Shown piece after piece: positions 49,001-57,675 of a DNA stretch of 64,000 nucleotides. A program made the translations under genes and the position numbers. The stretch comes from Homarus americanus (taxonomy: Eukaryota; Arthropoda; Malacostraca; Decapoda; Nephropidae). Position 1 is the first letter of the stretch, and each line of letters opens with the position of its first letter. The notes under the pieces were generated by a model. It ran no database searches. It was given only the letters and a program-made list of their open reading frames with translations, and was not told where the DNA came from. The stretch lies in contig NW_024742485.1 of NCBI RefSeq assembly GCF_018991925.1, forward strand, positions 176,501 through 240,500. Reading direction: 5' to 3'.

Positions 49001-49617
49001 GACAATTTAATCCCAGTTCTTTTTTTCCCATTTAATCTTTATTAGCATAAAGATAATGGAGCAAAAATATTAATTACTGTATTAATATTGAGTTTATTTT
49101 TGGCTATTCTTCTTTTAATTAGTCTAGGATTGAAGGTTTTTCTTGCTCCTGTAGGCAGAACTGTGTTACTAATTTAGGTACAATTGTGGAAATAATTCCT
49201 ATCAGTCCTCCGTCCCATCCATGAACCCTGAGACTTGTGAACCAGTAAATACGAGGCATCACACAGTGCACCATCTATGGGCCCAACAATGTGTGATGCC
49301 TCCGAGTCTCAGGGTTCATGGATGGGGCGGAGGAGCGACAGGACTTTCTTCCGTTACTGTACCTGCTTAATGTTCTAAAACTTATACATTACCGATCCAC
49401 TCTACGTTCTTTCACGGTTTACATGCCAAACACAAAACACCTGTTAGTAGAGGATTCACTTGATCCAAATATCATCTCCAACTACTGTACTTCAAACCAG
49501 CTTTAAAGCTTACTTCTAATTTTGATTATGTGATCTTTTTTGCAGCTTGAAGGCATTCGTAGAAGATGGTGCAGAAAGCGAAGACGGAGAGATGGATTTG
49601 GAGGTGTAAGGGTATGA
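33962..49617 (+). CDS. GNPTAB: GlcNAc-1-phosphotransferase alpha/beta precursor (GNPTAB), 17 coding exons
   Basis: The enzyme transfers GlcNAc-1-phosphate from UDP-GlcNAc to mannoses of lysosomal hydrolases, the first step of the mannose-6-phosphate tag, in the cis-Golgi. The 17 exons listed separately join in frame to 1184 residues (human: 1256). Visible in order: an N-terminal membrane anchor (about 23-40); Stealth CR1 with [13 protein letters not shown] (78-90); CR2 (298-398) with [23 protein letters not shown] and LNDDVM (375-380); two LNR modules (408-438, 463-493); a DMAP-type spacer (about 650-700); FPWEK (830-834); a site-1 protease type site RRLL|D (860-864); CR3 with VPAHMPH (H891) and FHKIR (R921); an EF-hand (953-964); CR4 (about 1079-1122); a second anchor (1139-1158); and an Arg-rich tail ending VRV. 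D377/D378, H891 and R921 match the residues I recall as catalytic in the human enzyme. An in-frame TGA at 33947 supports the start. An acceptor at 33917 suggests a 5' non-coding exon further upstream. Confidence 0.96.
34891..34967 (+). CDS. GNPTAB: GNPTAB coding exon 2
   Basis: Acceptor TCCTCCTCTTCAG, donor GTAAGT, phase 0 in and 2 out. It encodes the lumenal stem [20 protein letters not shown]; the YRS...DNI spacing resembles the human stem. Confidence 0.85.
35307..35459 (+). CDS. GNPTAB: GNPTAB coding exon 3 (Stealth CR1)
   Basis: Carries [13 protein letters not shown], the diagnostic CR1 block, then a region with two cysteines (CSLSHC). Acceptor TGTTTTCAG, donor GTAAGT within TTGCT|GTAAGT, phase 2 both sides. 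Confidence 0.93.
35528..35736. mobile_element. Mariner-type MITE in GNPTAB intron 3
   Basis: Inverted arms of about 65 bp begin CAG(T)ATCACCCAAAA-like sequence and contain a matching GCAGTGCAGCAATAGCTGG stretch. TA lies outside both ends (35526-35527, 35737-35738). About 80 bp of unrelated loop lie between the arms. Confidence 0.85.
36038..36461. mobile_element. hAT-like non-autonomous element in GNPTAB intron 3
   Basis: The left end CAGGGTTTCCCA and the inverted right end AAGGTTTCTCAACCGGGATC resemble hAT termini. Flanks GCTTTATG and ATTTTATG agree at 6 of 8 positions, compatible with an aged 8-bp duplication. No coding frame. Confidence 0.6.
36930..37132 (+). CDS. GNPTAB: GNPTAB coding exon 4
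   Basis: Residues about 122-189, including [20 protein letters not shown] and QAYWTS. Acceptor TTTTTTTCAG; donor GG|GTACAG is a weaker match, chosen because it alone keeps the phase with exon 5. Confidence 0.83.
37205..37670. mobile_element. Tigger/pogo-like MITE with internal repeats, intron 4
   Basis: The ends AGTAATACTTCCGTTAGCC and (inverted) AGTGATATCCCTGTTAGCC match at most positions. Inside, a unit around GAAAATTTTTCCGGGTTTGAGAG is repeated several times in direct and inverted form. Confidence 0.6.
38765..38886 (+). CDS. GNPTAB: GNPTAB coding exon 5
   Basis: Encodes [20 protein letters not shown] and [13 protein letters not shown]. Acceptor TTGTTTGTGTGCAG, donor GTGAGT, phase 1 in, 0 out. 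Confidence 0.83.
39183..39383 (+). CDS. GNPTAB: GNPTAB coding exon 6
   Basis: Sixty-seven codons in phase 0, ending [11 protein letters not shown], which matches the [14 protein letters not shown] junction of vertebrate GNPTAB exactly where the intron falls. Confidence 0.9.
39665..40460. mobile_element. Pogo-like element, copy A, GNPTAB intron 6
   Basis: Terminal inverted repeats CAGTACAAGTCCTTTTAT and CAGTTAAAGTCCTTTTAT are flanked by TA on both sides (39663-39664, 40461-40462). The interior has no transposase. Parts of it match 47028-47735 in intron 15. Confidence 0.8.
40544..40743 (+). CDS. GNPTAB: GNPTAB coding exon 7 (Stealth CR2, first part)
   Basis: Encodes [36 protein letters not shown] and [15 protein letters not shown], nearly identical in pattern to vertebrate CR2. 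Donor GTAAGG, phase 2 out. Confidence 0.95.
40831..41053. mobile_element. Mariner-type foldback MITE, intron 7
   Basis: Arms of about 105 bp are inverted copies (left starts CAGGGTCATATTTTT, right inverted starts CAGGCTCAGTTTTG) with a minimal loop. TA lies outside both ends. The whole element can fold into one long imperfect hairpin, in the intron between the two CR2 exons. Confidence 0.82.
41162..41264 (+). CDS. GNPTAB: GNPTAB coding exon 8 (CR2, active-site LNDD)
   Basis: Encodes [18 protein letters not shown] and the WPEDFYS block. D377/D378 lie in LNDD, where human D408 is reported to be catalytic. Confidence 0.95.
41708..41950 (+). CDS. GNPTAB: GNPTAB coding exon 9 (LNR1 and half of LNR2)
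   Basis: Six cysteines in [16 protein letters not shown]...C.WDGGDC (residues 408-438) form a complete LNR calcium-binding module. After an acidic linker the second module begins ([17 protein letters not shown]). Confidence 0.95.
42286..42403 (+). CDS. GNPTAB: GNPTAB coding exon 10 (LNR2 end)
   Basis: [17 protein letters not shown] completes the second LNR module. It is followed by a linker with an NVT glycosylation sequon. Confidence 0.93.
42582..42808 (+). CDS. GNPTAB: GNPTAB coding exon 11
   Basis: Seventy-five codons of a lumenal beta-rich spacer with sequons NVS and [21 protein letters not shown] resembles the region after LNR2 in insect and vertebrate proteins. Donor GTAAGA. Confidence 0.85.
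43033..43970 (+). CDS. GNPTAB: GNPTAB coding exon 12 (spacer, cleavage site, CR3 start)
   Basis: The largest exon, 312 codons. It holds the weakly conserved Lys/Asn-rich spacer, a DMAP-interacting-like part ([20 protein letters not shown]), FPWEK, the RRLL|D cleavage motif and the CR3 start [12 protein letters not shown]. Donor AG|GTACTG. Confidence 0.93.
44521..45200. repeat. Direct repeat pair flanking GNPTAB exon 13
   Basis: About 150 bp around GGGCCTTGTGGTAGGGGAGC (44521-44700, intron 12) recurs as GGGTCTTGTGGAAGGGGAGT (45041-45200, intron 13) in the same orientation with obvious divergence. It could be two copies of one dispersed element or the edges of an old local duplication. Confidence 0.55.
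44815..44967 (+). CDS. GNPTAB: GNPTAB coding exon 13 (CR3)
   Basis: [20 protein letters not shown] is the CR3 core and carries R921. The exon ends inside the EF-hand loop (DTDDSG). Donor GTTAGT, phase 2. Confidence 0.93.
45401..45550. repeat. Inverted repeat in GNPTAB intron 13
   Basis: ATGCATATACTGATAACCAC near 45405 is inverted at about 45525-45545 with few changes. The loop contains CAAGTGCTTTCGTGTATTTT next to CTGAAGATGTGAAATA. The family is unknown to me. Confidence 0.6.
45970..46138 (+). CDS. GNPTAB: GNPTAB coding exon 14 (EF-hand end)
   Basis: [18 protein letters not shown] completes the EF-hand (D953, D955, S957, T959, E964) and matches vertebrate [10 protein letters not shown]. Confidence 0.93.
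46830..47011 (+). CDS. GNPTAB: GNPTAB coding exon 15
   Basis: [20 protein letters not shown] followed by KNPR parallels the vertebrate region before CR4. Donor AG|GTCAGT; a repeat copy begins within about 20 bp of it. Confidence 0.9.
47028..47735. mobile_element. Pogo-like element, copy B, GNPTAB intron 15
   Basis: Stretches match copy A in the same order: GACCAATGATGGTTTGGATA with CCTACAAGAACATGCAATAA at the left, and CTTGTAAACAAAGTGGTTAC with ATTCGGATAAAAGGA at the right. Its interior differs and includes a short CA run. The left edge lies directly behind the exon 15 donor. The ends are eroded and TA flanks are not clear. Confidence 0.65.
47905..48449. mobile_element. Tigger-like MITE, GNPTAB intron 15
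   Basis: CAGTGAACCCTCGAAGATCC at the left and CAGTAAACCCTCGAAGATTT inverted at the right, followed by GGAC(T/C), are typical pogo/Tigger termini. TA flanks both ends (47903-47904, 48450-48451). It is 545 bp with no transposase frame. Confidence 0.85.
48706..48964 (+). CDS. GNPTAB: GNPTAB coding exon 16 (CR4 and second anchor)
   Basis: [23 protein letters not shown] and [19 protein letters not shown] are the CR4 block. [20 protein letters not shown] is the C-terminal membrane anchor. Donor GTATGC. Confidence 0.95.
49205..49338. mobile_element. Foldback MITE, GNPTAB intron 16
   Basis: CCCATCCATGAACCCTGAGA (left) is inverted at about 49309-49328. A second inner pair, GAGGCATCACACA, is also inverted. 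It forms a hairpin of about 130 bp in all, with a loop of roughly 15 bp. Confidence 0.78.
49546..49617 (+). CDS. GNPTAB: GNPTAB terminal exon 17
   Basis: Encodes the cytosolic tail [20 protein letters not shown] plus VRV, with TGA at 49615-49617. The ending matches vertebrate ...RIRV. No clear polyadenylation signal lies close by; AATAAA at 52358 is one distant candidate. Confidence 0.92.
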   Translation, partial: LEGIRRRWCRKRRRRDGFGGVRV

Positions 49618-51286
49618 GAGACATGTTGGCATAACCACTTAAAATATTGAAGAAGTTAGGATTTTACACTGAAATTATCGAAAAACAAAACATTTATAGT
49701 ACAGTACTTGACAAGCCACGGTACTGTCCAGGGTGTATGGGTGACCCAAGTGTTTTCCGCAATTATATTATCTGTACAGTATTAGTATTTGAGGATAGTA
49801 TGAACATTTTGGCTCCATTTACCCAGCCATATTAATGCTTTACCACACTGATTAACCCACGTATGAGAATTTTTCCCCCTCGGGCAGCTTGTGTGGCAAT
49901 GCTGGACGTATGATTAATGCTCTCACGATACATAACTGTGACTAATTCTTGATCACTTTTTATCATCTGTTTGGTTATGATGAAGGCATCAGCTTTTTAT
50001 GATCTTGTGGACATAGTGTCAGGTTTACTCCACATTAAAGAGGAGTGAAAATCTTACCAACTTTGTAAAAAATTATATCGACATATATCAAAACTCTTAT
50101 TTGAATTTGCTTTATGTGATATGAAAGAAAAAATTATGTACCTGTGATTTGAGCGCATTCCCTGACTTTCACAGTACTGTATTGAAAGATATTACAGAAC
50201 ATTATCTGAAATATTTTTCTTTGTAAATGGCACTAGAAGTTACTTTAGTGTACAGTGAAGAGGGTGAGATGTGAGCAGCTCCAACATTATGCATTCCATA
50301 TTATGCATATTTTTGCATTTTTATATGAATTATTATTTTTATTTTTAAAATTATACAGGTCATATTGTCCACATTTTAATTATTTTTTTACTTAAAAATT
50401 TTATAAAATTTTGTTTGACTGTAAACAAATTTAATGGTTTAATATATTTTAGGCAATATTTTATTTATTTATTATTTAATAATGGAGTAATCCGTAAAAT
50501 GGTGATGGTAATGATGGGTATGAGTGAACCATCTGAGGGTTGGTTGTGAAGTATCGGGTACACTCAGACCAAGGAACACCTGGGACATGAAACACAGGTA
50601 CCAAGTAGATTCTTGAATTTGTTTAATTTATAGCAAAGAAATAGTTATGATATTTACCAGTCTCTGCACATGACAAATGCCTGGTAAAATAAGGTCCAAT
50701 CCTAACAGATCCAGTCTTAGTGGGCCTCAAACAAACCTAATGCAGACACTCCCTGGGTTACAGAACACTTGGTTTACAGAAATTTGAGGATCCAGATTGC
50801 CTCCCTCAAGTCCCATTATACAAATTTTCAGGATGCGCAGAGAATTTCTGTTATTATGGAAGGTAACTAGTACGGCGTAACAACACTATTTGTGGAGGAT
50901 TATGCTTAAGGAGGCTGAGCGCATCCCTTTGTGAGACGCCATCTGTGATTCAGTACAGGGTACAGTACATATTTACCTTATGGAAGGGTCATTTTCAGTT
51001 TACAGAAAATTTGGCTTATGGATAGGGTCCAGGAACAGAACCTTTCCATAAATTGGGGAGTGTCTGTACTGTATAACCATTAAGATTGGAGGCTCAGTCA
51101 TAAGGTGCCCCAATCTTAATACAGTACTGTACGTCCCAGCACTAGTGGGTTATATTAGGTTGGGGCATATTTGGACTGGAGCCCTTATAGCTTGCCACTA
51201 TATTACAATATAAATTCCCTTCAGTATAACTGGGTGATGTATACAAGTATTATCATCTAGATTCAGAGAAAGAAAACTATCATACA
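49618..51286. other. 3' flank or UTR of GNPTAB, non-coding
   Basis: No supported frames. It may contain the 3' UTR of GNPTAB. ATTGGGGC-type words near 50690-51200 echo those at 10480-10740, and a MITE is inserted among them. Confidence 0.5.
50743..51066. mobile_element. Pogo-like MITE
   Basis: CAGACACTCCCTGGGTTACAG at the left and, inverted, CAGACACTCCCCAATTTATG at the right form terminal repeats. The right flank is TA, the left TG. No coding frame in 324 bp. Confidence 0.68.
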
Positions 51287-51872
51287 CAGTGTTGTATGTT
51301 AACGCCGTCAATGGATGGCGGCAAATTTTTGTTACGCTACCGCCATAATTTTTTTTGGCAGGTGAAACAGTCAACTTTTCACCCGAGCGTCAAGCGTCAA
51401 TTGTTTCGTCAACTAATAAAATTTTCGATTTTTCCAAGTTCAATTTTCAATTATCTTATTATCAAGACGACCAACAAGGCCATGAGGGAGTTGTTCATCA
51501 AATACAACACCCCCATCCCCTCTAGTGCTGCCGTGGAGCGCATGTTCTCCATGGGCAAGGACGTCTTGAGCCCCAAGCGCAGCAGAATGAACGACAAGCA
51601 TTTTGAGATGCTAGTAATCTTGTGGGGGAACAAATGAATAATTACAATAATAGAATATAAATCATAATAAATGATTAAAAATTAATGAATATTTTTTTTA
51701 TTTTGTATATGTTACTCCCACACACAGGAGAATATGCGTTTCGGGGCTGTATTTGTACGTCACTGAGAACTCGTTGACGCTAACGCCGTCAATTTATGAC
51801 ATCGTTTACGCCGACGGCATCAAATTTCTCTGCCGTTTACGCTACTTTTTTTCGTTGACTCGTACAACACTG
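51287..51872 (+). mobile_element. hAT element with transposase C-terminus and perfect 8-bp duplication
   Basis: Termini CAGTGTTGTA and TACAACACTG are perfect 10-bp inverted repeats. ATCATACA precedes (51279-51286) and follows (51873-51880), an exact 8-bp target duplication. Inside, an open frame (51296-51634) ends in RELFIKYNTPIPSSAAVERM, FSMGKDVLSPKRSRMNDKHF and EMLV, the C-terminal dimerisation region of hAT transposases. Subterminal TAACGCCGTCAA repeats occur near both ends. Most of the transposase is deleted, so the copy is non-autonomous. The intact duplication suggests a fairly recent insertion. Confidence 0.92.
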
Positions 51873-54800
51873 ATCATACAGTTAAGTAGAATTTGGTAAA
51901 GAAATTTATTGTTCTTGATTTTGAAATAATTTGTTGCAGCATATGTTTCCTGGTACCATTTGCTCATAAGAGGACAGGGTCATCTTATAATTCTTCTCGA
52001 GTGAAAATTTATCGTATTTGGATGTAACCGAGAGCAAAGGAAAGTAGGGAGTCTTAACACCTAGAGTCAAATTAAGATACAAATATAAGACATTAATAGC
52101 AAAACCTGCTAAACAATGACAAACAAATCGTAAATGTTAATTTTACATCTCCTTCATGCTGGGGGAATATAATGTTTGATGTAATACTATTTATTTTCAT
52201 GTCCTGTAATAATATGTTGTGCTCAAGTGACTGTACTGGTAGTATCTTATGTGATACTGATGACAAGGAAGCAGCATGTCAGTTTTGCTTAATTCATAGA
52301 AATATAAAGATTGATTTTGTACTCTGCAGCATTCAGTGAAGCTGTGAAGAAGTAATTAATAAAGCAGTTCTATTTCCTTGTTTCACTGATGGCATTGTTG
52401 CAGCTTTAGATTTTTTAGAATGAAAGTATTGATTTATTTTTTCTTTTCTTTTTTTCTCCCTGGCAGAAAGGGTTAGAGGGTTAAGTGACGGTGCTGTCCC
52501 TCGTTTGTGTGTGTAGACGCGTAGGCAAATGGTTTCTGCCCAATAACTAAAGTTCTCTTAGATGCATTACAACTAAACTTAAAATATCAGTACATTACAC
52601 ACACCCTATTGATCTTGACCTCTGTTGTAGGATCAAGTTTGTTGTTGTTGATGGATTTAGTTGTGTACATGTGAATGATACGAAATTTGCAAAGGCTTTT
52701 ATTGTGTCTTGTTGTTGCTCTATGTATTTGCACATTAAATGCACCGTCCTCTAAAATTGGGAGAGATCTAAGTTCTATTATTTAACTGTACACATTCTGT
52801 CATTCAACATACTGTACTGAATTATCAATTTTTTTTTACTTGAATTACAAATCTTACCGGAGAGACGTTGAGACATTCTGTGATATTAAGAAAGATGCGT
52901 AGGCCAAAATTAGACCCCATTAACCTTTTGTCCCTAACTATTCAATACCCAGCAATAGTGGAACTAGTTGATGGCAGCTGGGGTGAGGGATGTGTTCAGC
53001 TCGTGTTTCTACTTATTAACAAGCTTGCTGCTATGTGATAAAGACACTCTGAAATATATTAATTATGAATGATAGAAAAAATCCCCAGTTTACTCATATA
53101 ACCTTTCAGTAAAGTTAGTAAGGGCAGTTCCAAAATACTGTACAGTAATTATATAGCTATTAGTTGTCGTTTAAGATTCATTGGTGTCAAAATCTTCCCT
53201 GTTATTTAGAATACTTTTACATCATTGAATCCCCTTATTCATGAGACTTCAGCTTCCCATACAAGCGAGAATGGAGGAATGGTACGTGATAAAGACGAGA
53301 ACTCAAATTATTTACGGTACAAGGACTTTCTCCTCAGCGATTCCTTCCGTTCTCGAGGTTTTTGTTTTCCATATTGCACAACGTGTGGGAGTGGATGCAA
53401 TGGTGGATTAGTGGAGAGAAGAGTGTACTGTATGTTATGCAAGTGGTTTTTCTCCAATTTTAAACTTAAGAGATTGCTCAGATGACCCATGAAAAATGCT
53501 CATGTAGATAGGCAGTTCACGAGATGTGTGTTACCTGAAGTAACAACAGGGCTACAAATATTGGCTGTTAACAGCTAAGCTTCTGCTCAGAATAAGTAAA
53601 AAGAACTTAGTCAAAGTTCATAAAATTAAAAAAAATTAAAACTGCCCCAAGGTTATTACATGCTCATAACTTAATATTATTTGCATCCTGTTTCTTGGAT
53701 CAAGCAATATATCTTCACTTATTTGAATTTTAATACACAGGCATAATTCCTTTTACTCTCGAAATGATATTAATACTGTACCATTATTCTTTCAGGTTTT
53801 ATATAATTACAAAATAATTCTCATTTGTCAGGGCTATTTTTTACACATCTTAGCTTGGCTGATATTTTGGGCACCTGCAGCCATATTGTGATGGTCGAGA
53901 TACTTTAAAGAATTCTAAGCAATAATATGATGGCTGTCAGATACTTTAGTTAATTTAAAGCAATATTGTGTTGGTTGGCAGATACCTAGAGAACAGATAG
54001 CCATATTCTGATGGTTGTTTGACAATTCTGGAACTTACAGCTACAAAGTGATGGCAATTATGAATTTAAGACAGCAGCCCAAGTGCTAATGGTGTCCAGT
54101 ACAGTATTGGATACTTTTAAATCTACTCAGTTGGTGCTGTAGGACAATGTACACTCACTCCAAAGAGTACTGTATCACACATCACAAGGGTTAACAGGTG
54201 CAGAACCCTTTTGATGAATAAGGATTATCTACTTACAAAAAAAATTTATTCACTTATTTCACACTGCAGCCGATTTATTTCAATGGGTTTGGGTATTGCC
54301 AATCTCCAACAGCTAGAATTCACCCTAAGAATAGACCTACCCCAGCCCTACCCAACCTAACACTCAGCATCCATAACTCAGGGTTGTTCATGGGCATACA
54401 GGGAGATTTTCATTCCATCAGGTGGCATTTGTTACGAGATACTCAAAAATATCGTTGAATTTTAGTTTATAAGAGTCGGTGCATATCAGACCTTTCCTGG
54501 TGTTTAATAGTAACGGTTAATTGTGTTTAGATCATTCATAATTCTTCGCTTGGAAGATTAGTGCAGTGCTTATTAAAATTGGTAATATTATTGCAAGTAG
54601 AGTACATGTGTTAACCCATTGTGTACAGGGTTGCCTCTGTGCTGAATAAAATCGTCTGCCCTTAGCCAAATAAAATATTAAAAGTAACGTCCCCATAGTC
54701 AAGGGTTAGTGGAGATCGTCTACCAAAATTTTGTGTACAGGGTGACGTCTGAGCTGAATAATGTTGTCTGCCCATAACCAAACAGTGAAGGGTTTAAATT

Positions 54801-57570
54801 GTTGTAATGATCACTTGGTAAGGAATCCTTCGTTCCACACAATGACAAAAGGATTCCACTTCATATAAAGCCAGATTATAATAGTATAGTCCTTACACAG
54901 TGAAATATAGGATACTGTCTCGAGTCATTCGTAAATTTGTTAATGAATGCTTTTATTTTACCCTTGACTTTTTATATTTTTCTTTGTACCCCAAGTTAGT
55001 GAACTTGTATCGGATACTTTAAAATTAGTGATAAGATCGAAAATGTGAAAACTAACTAAGGCAAGATATGTCCTTAGCTCTTATACTTTTTGCCTGATGA
55101 AAAATATATTACATGCTTTGATTTTATTTGTAAACTCAGTGTAATGAAACTTGTATGGTTATCAACATAGCTTGAGAAGAGGTGTTTTGCACATTTTTTT
55201 TTTATTGTAAGCTTTACCTATGGCATTTTAAGTACAGGTGTCAAACTGTTTTACAAACTTATTAACACGTACTGTAATGCCATCCTATTATTATTTTTAT
55301 GCTTCCACTATGCAGCAGATGGGATAAGGTGTTTTGCTCAAGTGTCTCTGTCCGTCCTGAGTTATTATTTGTATTATCGCAAAATATTATAATGCATAAC
55401 TTGATTTTTTTTGTGCTTAATAATATTTACTTGCAGATGTCCCCAAGTCTAAATTTATATACTTAGGCTATGATGCTTGATGAGTTGTGCTCTCGTTAAC
55501 AAAACACACAGATTTTACATACGAAAGTTTGAATTTGTTTTAGTAAAAGTTTGGCATAACTCATGAGCAATGGGTCATGATGTTTTGTGTGGTAATTATA
55601 TTTACATGAAAACGACAGATTAGGTATTTTAATTTTGTTTTTCTCATATAAATAGATTTAAGGCCTATGACATAAATACCATGTCATAAAGAGATTGATT
55701 GTTACCGAGTGAATATGCAAAAAAGAAAAGAAATAAAAACAACTGTGACATCATCCTTTTAGTGTTAAGTGTCCAACACCTCTCATCATCAGTCATCAAC
55801 ATCCAAAAGGTGTCATCATCCTGTCATAACACTATATATTCAGTCTATCCTTATAAACTGGTAGTAGATGCCTTCCCATACCCTCTATATACTGTAATAT
55901 CATAATCTTCTAACCTGATCTAATCAAACCTTAACTTAACCTCCATGTAATATCATAATCGGCTATGTCCTGCCTGTATTGTCATCTCCTTGTATCCATA
56001 TTGATTCAGTCTGACAGTACTTGTGACCAGAGCAAAGATCTCTTGGAGTTATTGTCACTGCAGGCATCACAGATTGTGGTGTTTCCTTCATTTTTATATG
56101 GAAAAGCTTGTCATACTGTTAACTACACTTTTGACTTGTGTCATTTAGTTTCACAGTTATTTAATTTCATAACTCCAGAGTACACTAAAACCTCCTTCAT
56201 AACTGAAAGAGTACCTTTACACTAAAACCTTCATACATCACAGCTCCATACTTTGTAATCTCACTTAACACAGATATTTTTTACAAATTCCGAACCACAA
56301 ATGTTATTTCAACCTATTCTGAATTATAGTAAATGTAGCCAAGTGGCACTTAGCATCCTCTTGCCTAGTAGCTGCCAGAGGCAGCATCTGTTAATAAGGG
56401 TGGATTTTCCACATAAGCAGAGGTACAGTACATTTCTTCACTCTGACAAACTTTTGCATTTTAAAGTCTTGATAGTAAATCTTGCATCGGCCATGCAGGG
56501 GGCATTGTATGTGATCACAATCTGCCTTATTTCAATAAGAGTAAAACCTCTATTACTCTGAATTATGAAGGTTTTAGTGCATCATTCTTCATTTTTCAAA
56601 CACTATGGATTTAGGACCTTTTTTTTTTCTTTTTTCTCTTACTCTGGAGGCTGTCATGACACCCTGGAGACCGCCACTATACACTAATGTAAACTCCAAA
56701 ATTCTGTTACATTTTTATGCCCCCTACACCCCTCTCCTCCATCTGTCCGTCCAAAACTATGATTAAAGTGAATGTGTGAAATTTACCATGCACTGTTCCG
56801 TATAATTTTGGGTGCTAAATCAATTGAAGATTATATATTTGTGCCTTTGTCAGTATATTTTTTTAATTAAAATTTTGTTTCTTTCGAACAAAAAGTTGTT
56901 GCAGGCAAGGAATTCTGTAGGATAATCTGTGTTTTACTTTCAGTGTTCTTGTTATGGGCTATTTTAATATCTTCTGACTATCCACTATACGCTAGCTAGA
57001 CTCATAAATACAGTATAGTGAAAATAATGTCCTTTTATGGGTCACATCGTAATCTGATACTAAAGCTAACTTTTCTCTGTTTTTAGTGGGAACTACAATA
57101 TGTCACTCTTACAATATTTTTTTTATCTACTTTTTTTCAATTACTAAAGCCAGCTCATATGAATAACAGTCCTGACAGATTGACTGACTGACTGAGCCAC
57201 TGACAGAGTACATTGTTATTACCCAACCTACACCACCCAACCTAAGATGACAAAGATTATGACCAAATTCTTGCTAATGTCTTTTATTTAGTTATGATCA
57301 TAGATAAAAATTAGTAACCAGATGAAACTTACTAATCTTTCTTCACAATGATTTCTCCAAGTACCAACACATTAAAAATATTTTTTTTTCTCTGCTGAGC
57401 ATTTTAATTTTCCTCCGGCTTTGTCAAAACTTGCTACCCTAAGAAATTAAGTGATTATCATTGTATACCGTATATTTCTCAAGCTTTGTCAGAGATACAG
57501 ACCTTACCGGTATTTACCAAGTGATCTAACATGACAACAACTCCAAAATGATTTGGTTTGAGAAACTTTA
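51873..57570. other. Non-coding stretch with local repeats
   Basis: No convincing exons. It contains imperfect ~60-bp tandem units around CAGCCATATTGTGATGG (53880-54090) and a two-copy direct repeat around GTGTACAGGGT (54621-54681 and 54732-54790). A possible inverted pair around ACTAAAACCTTCATA (about 56184-56230 and 56560-56580) might bound another MITE. Confidence 0.5.
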
Positions 57571-57675
57571 CCTTATCCTCTTTGATACTTAACCACTTGG
57601 GCAGTCGGTCAGGTCTCTGTTACACACTGTTGGCAAGTACTATACTGGGCATGTACTGGCTCCAGAATGTACAGT
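57571..57675 (-). mobile_element. CR1-like LINE, 3' stub (copy 3)
   Basis: The sequence TCGGTCAGGTCTCTGTTACA with CACTGTTGGCAAGTACT matches the 3' terminal part of the LINE at 31793 and of the stub at 27775, with more substitutions. Only about 100 bp remain. Confidence 0.8.

Noticed and set aside
53225..53485. 86-codon plus-strand frame with CTTCGSGCNGG cysteines
   Set aside because: No acceptor/donor context, no recognisable domain and AT-rich surroundings; probably chance.
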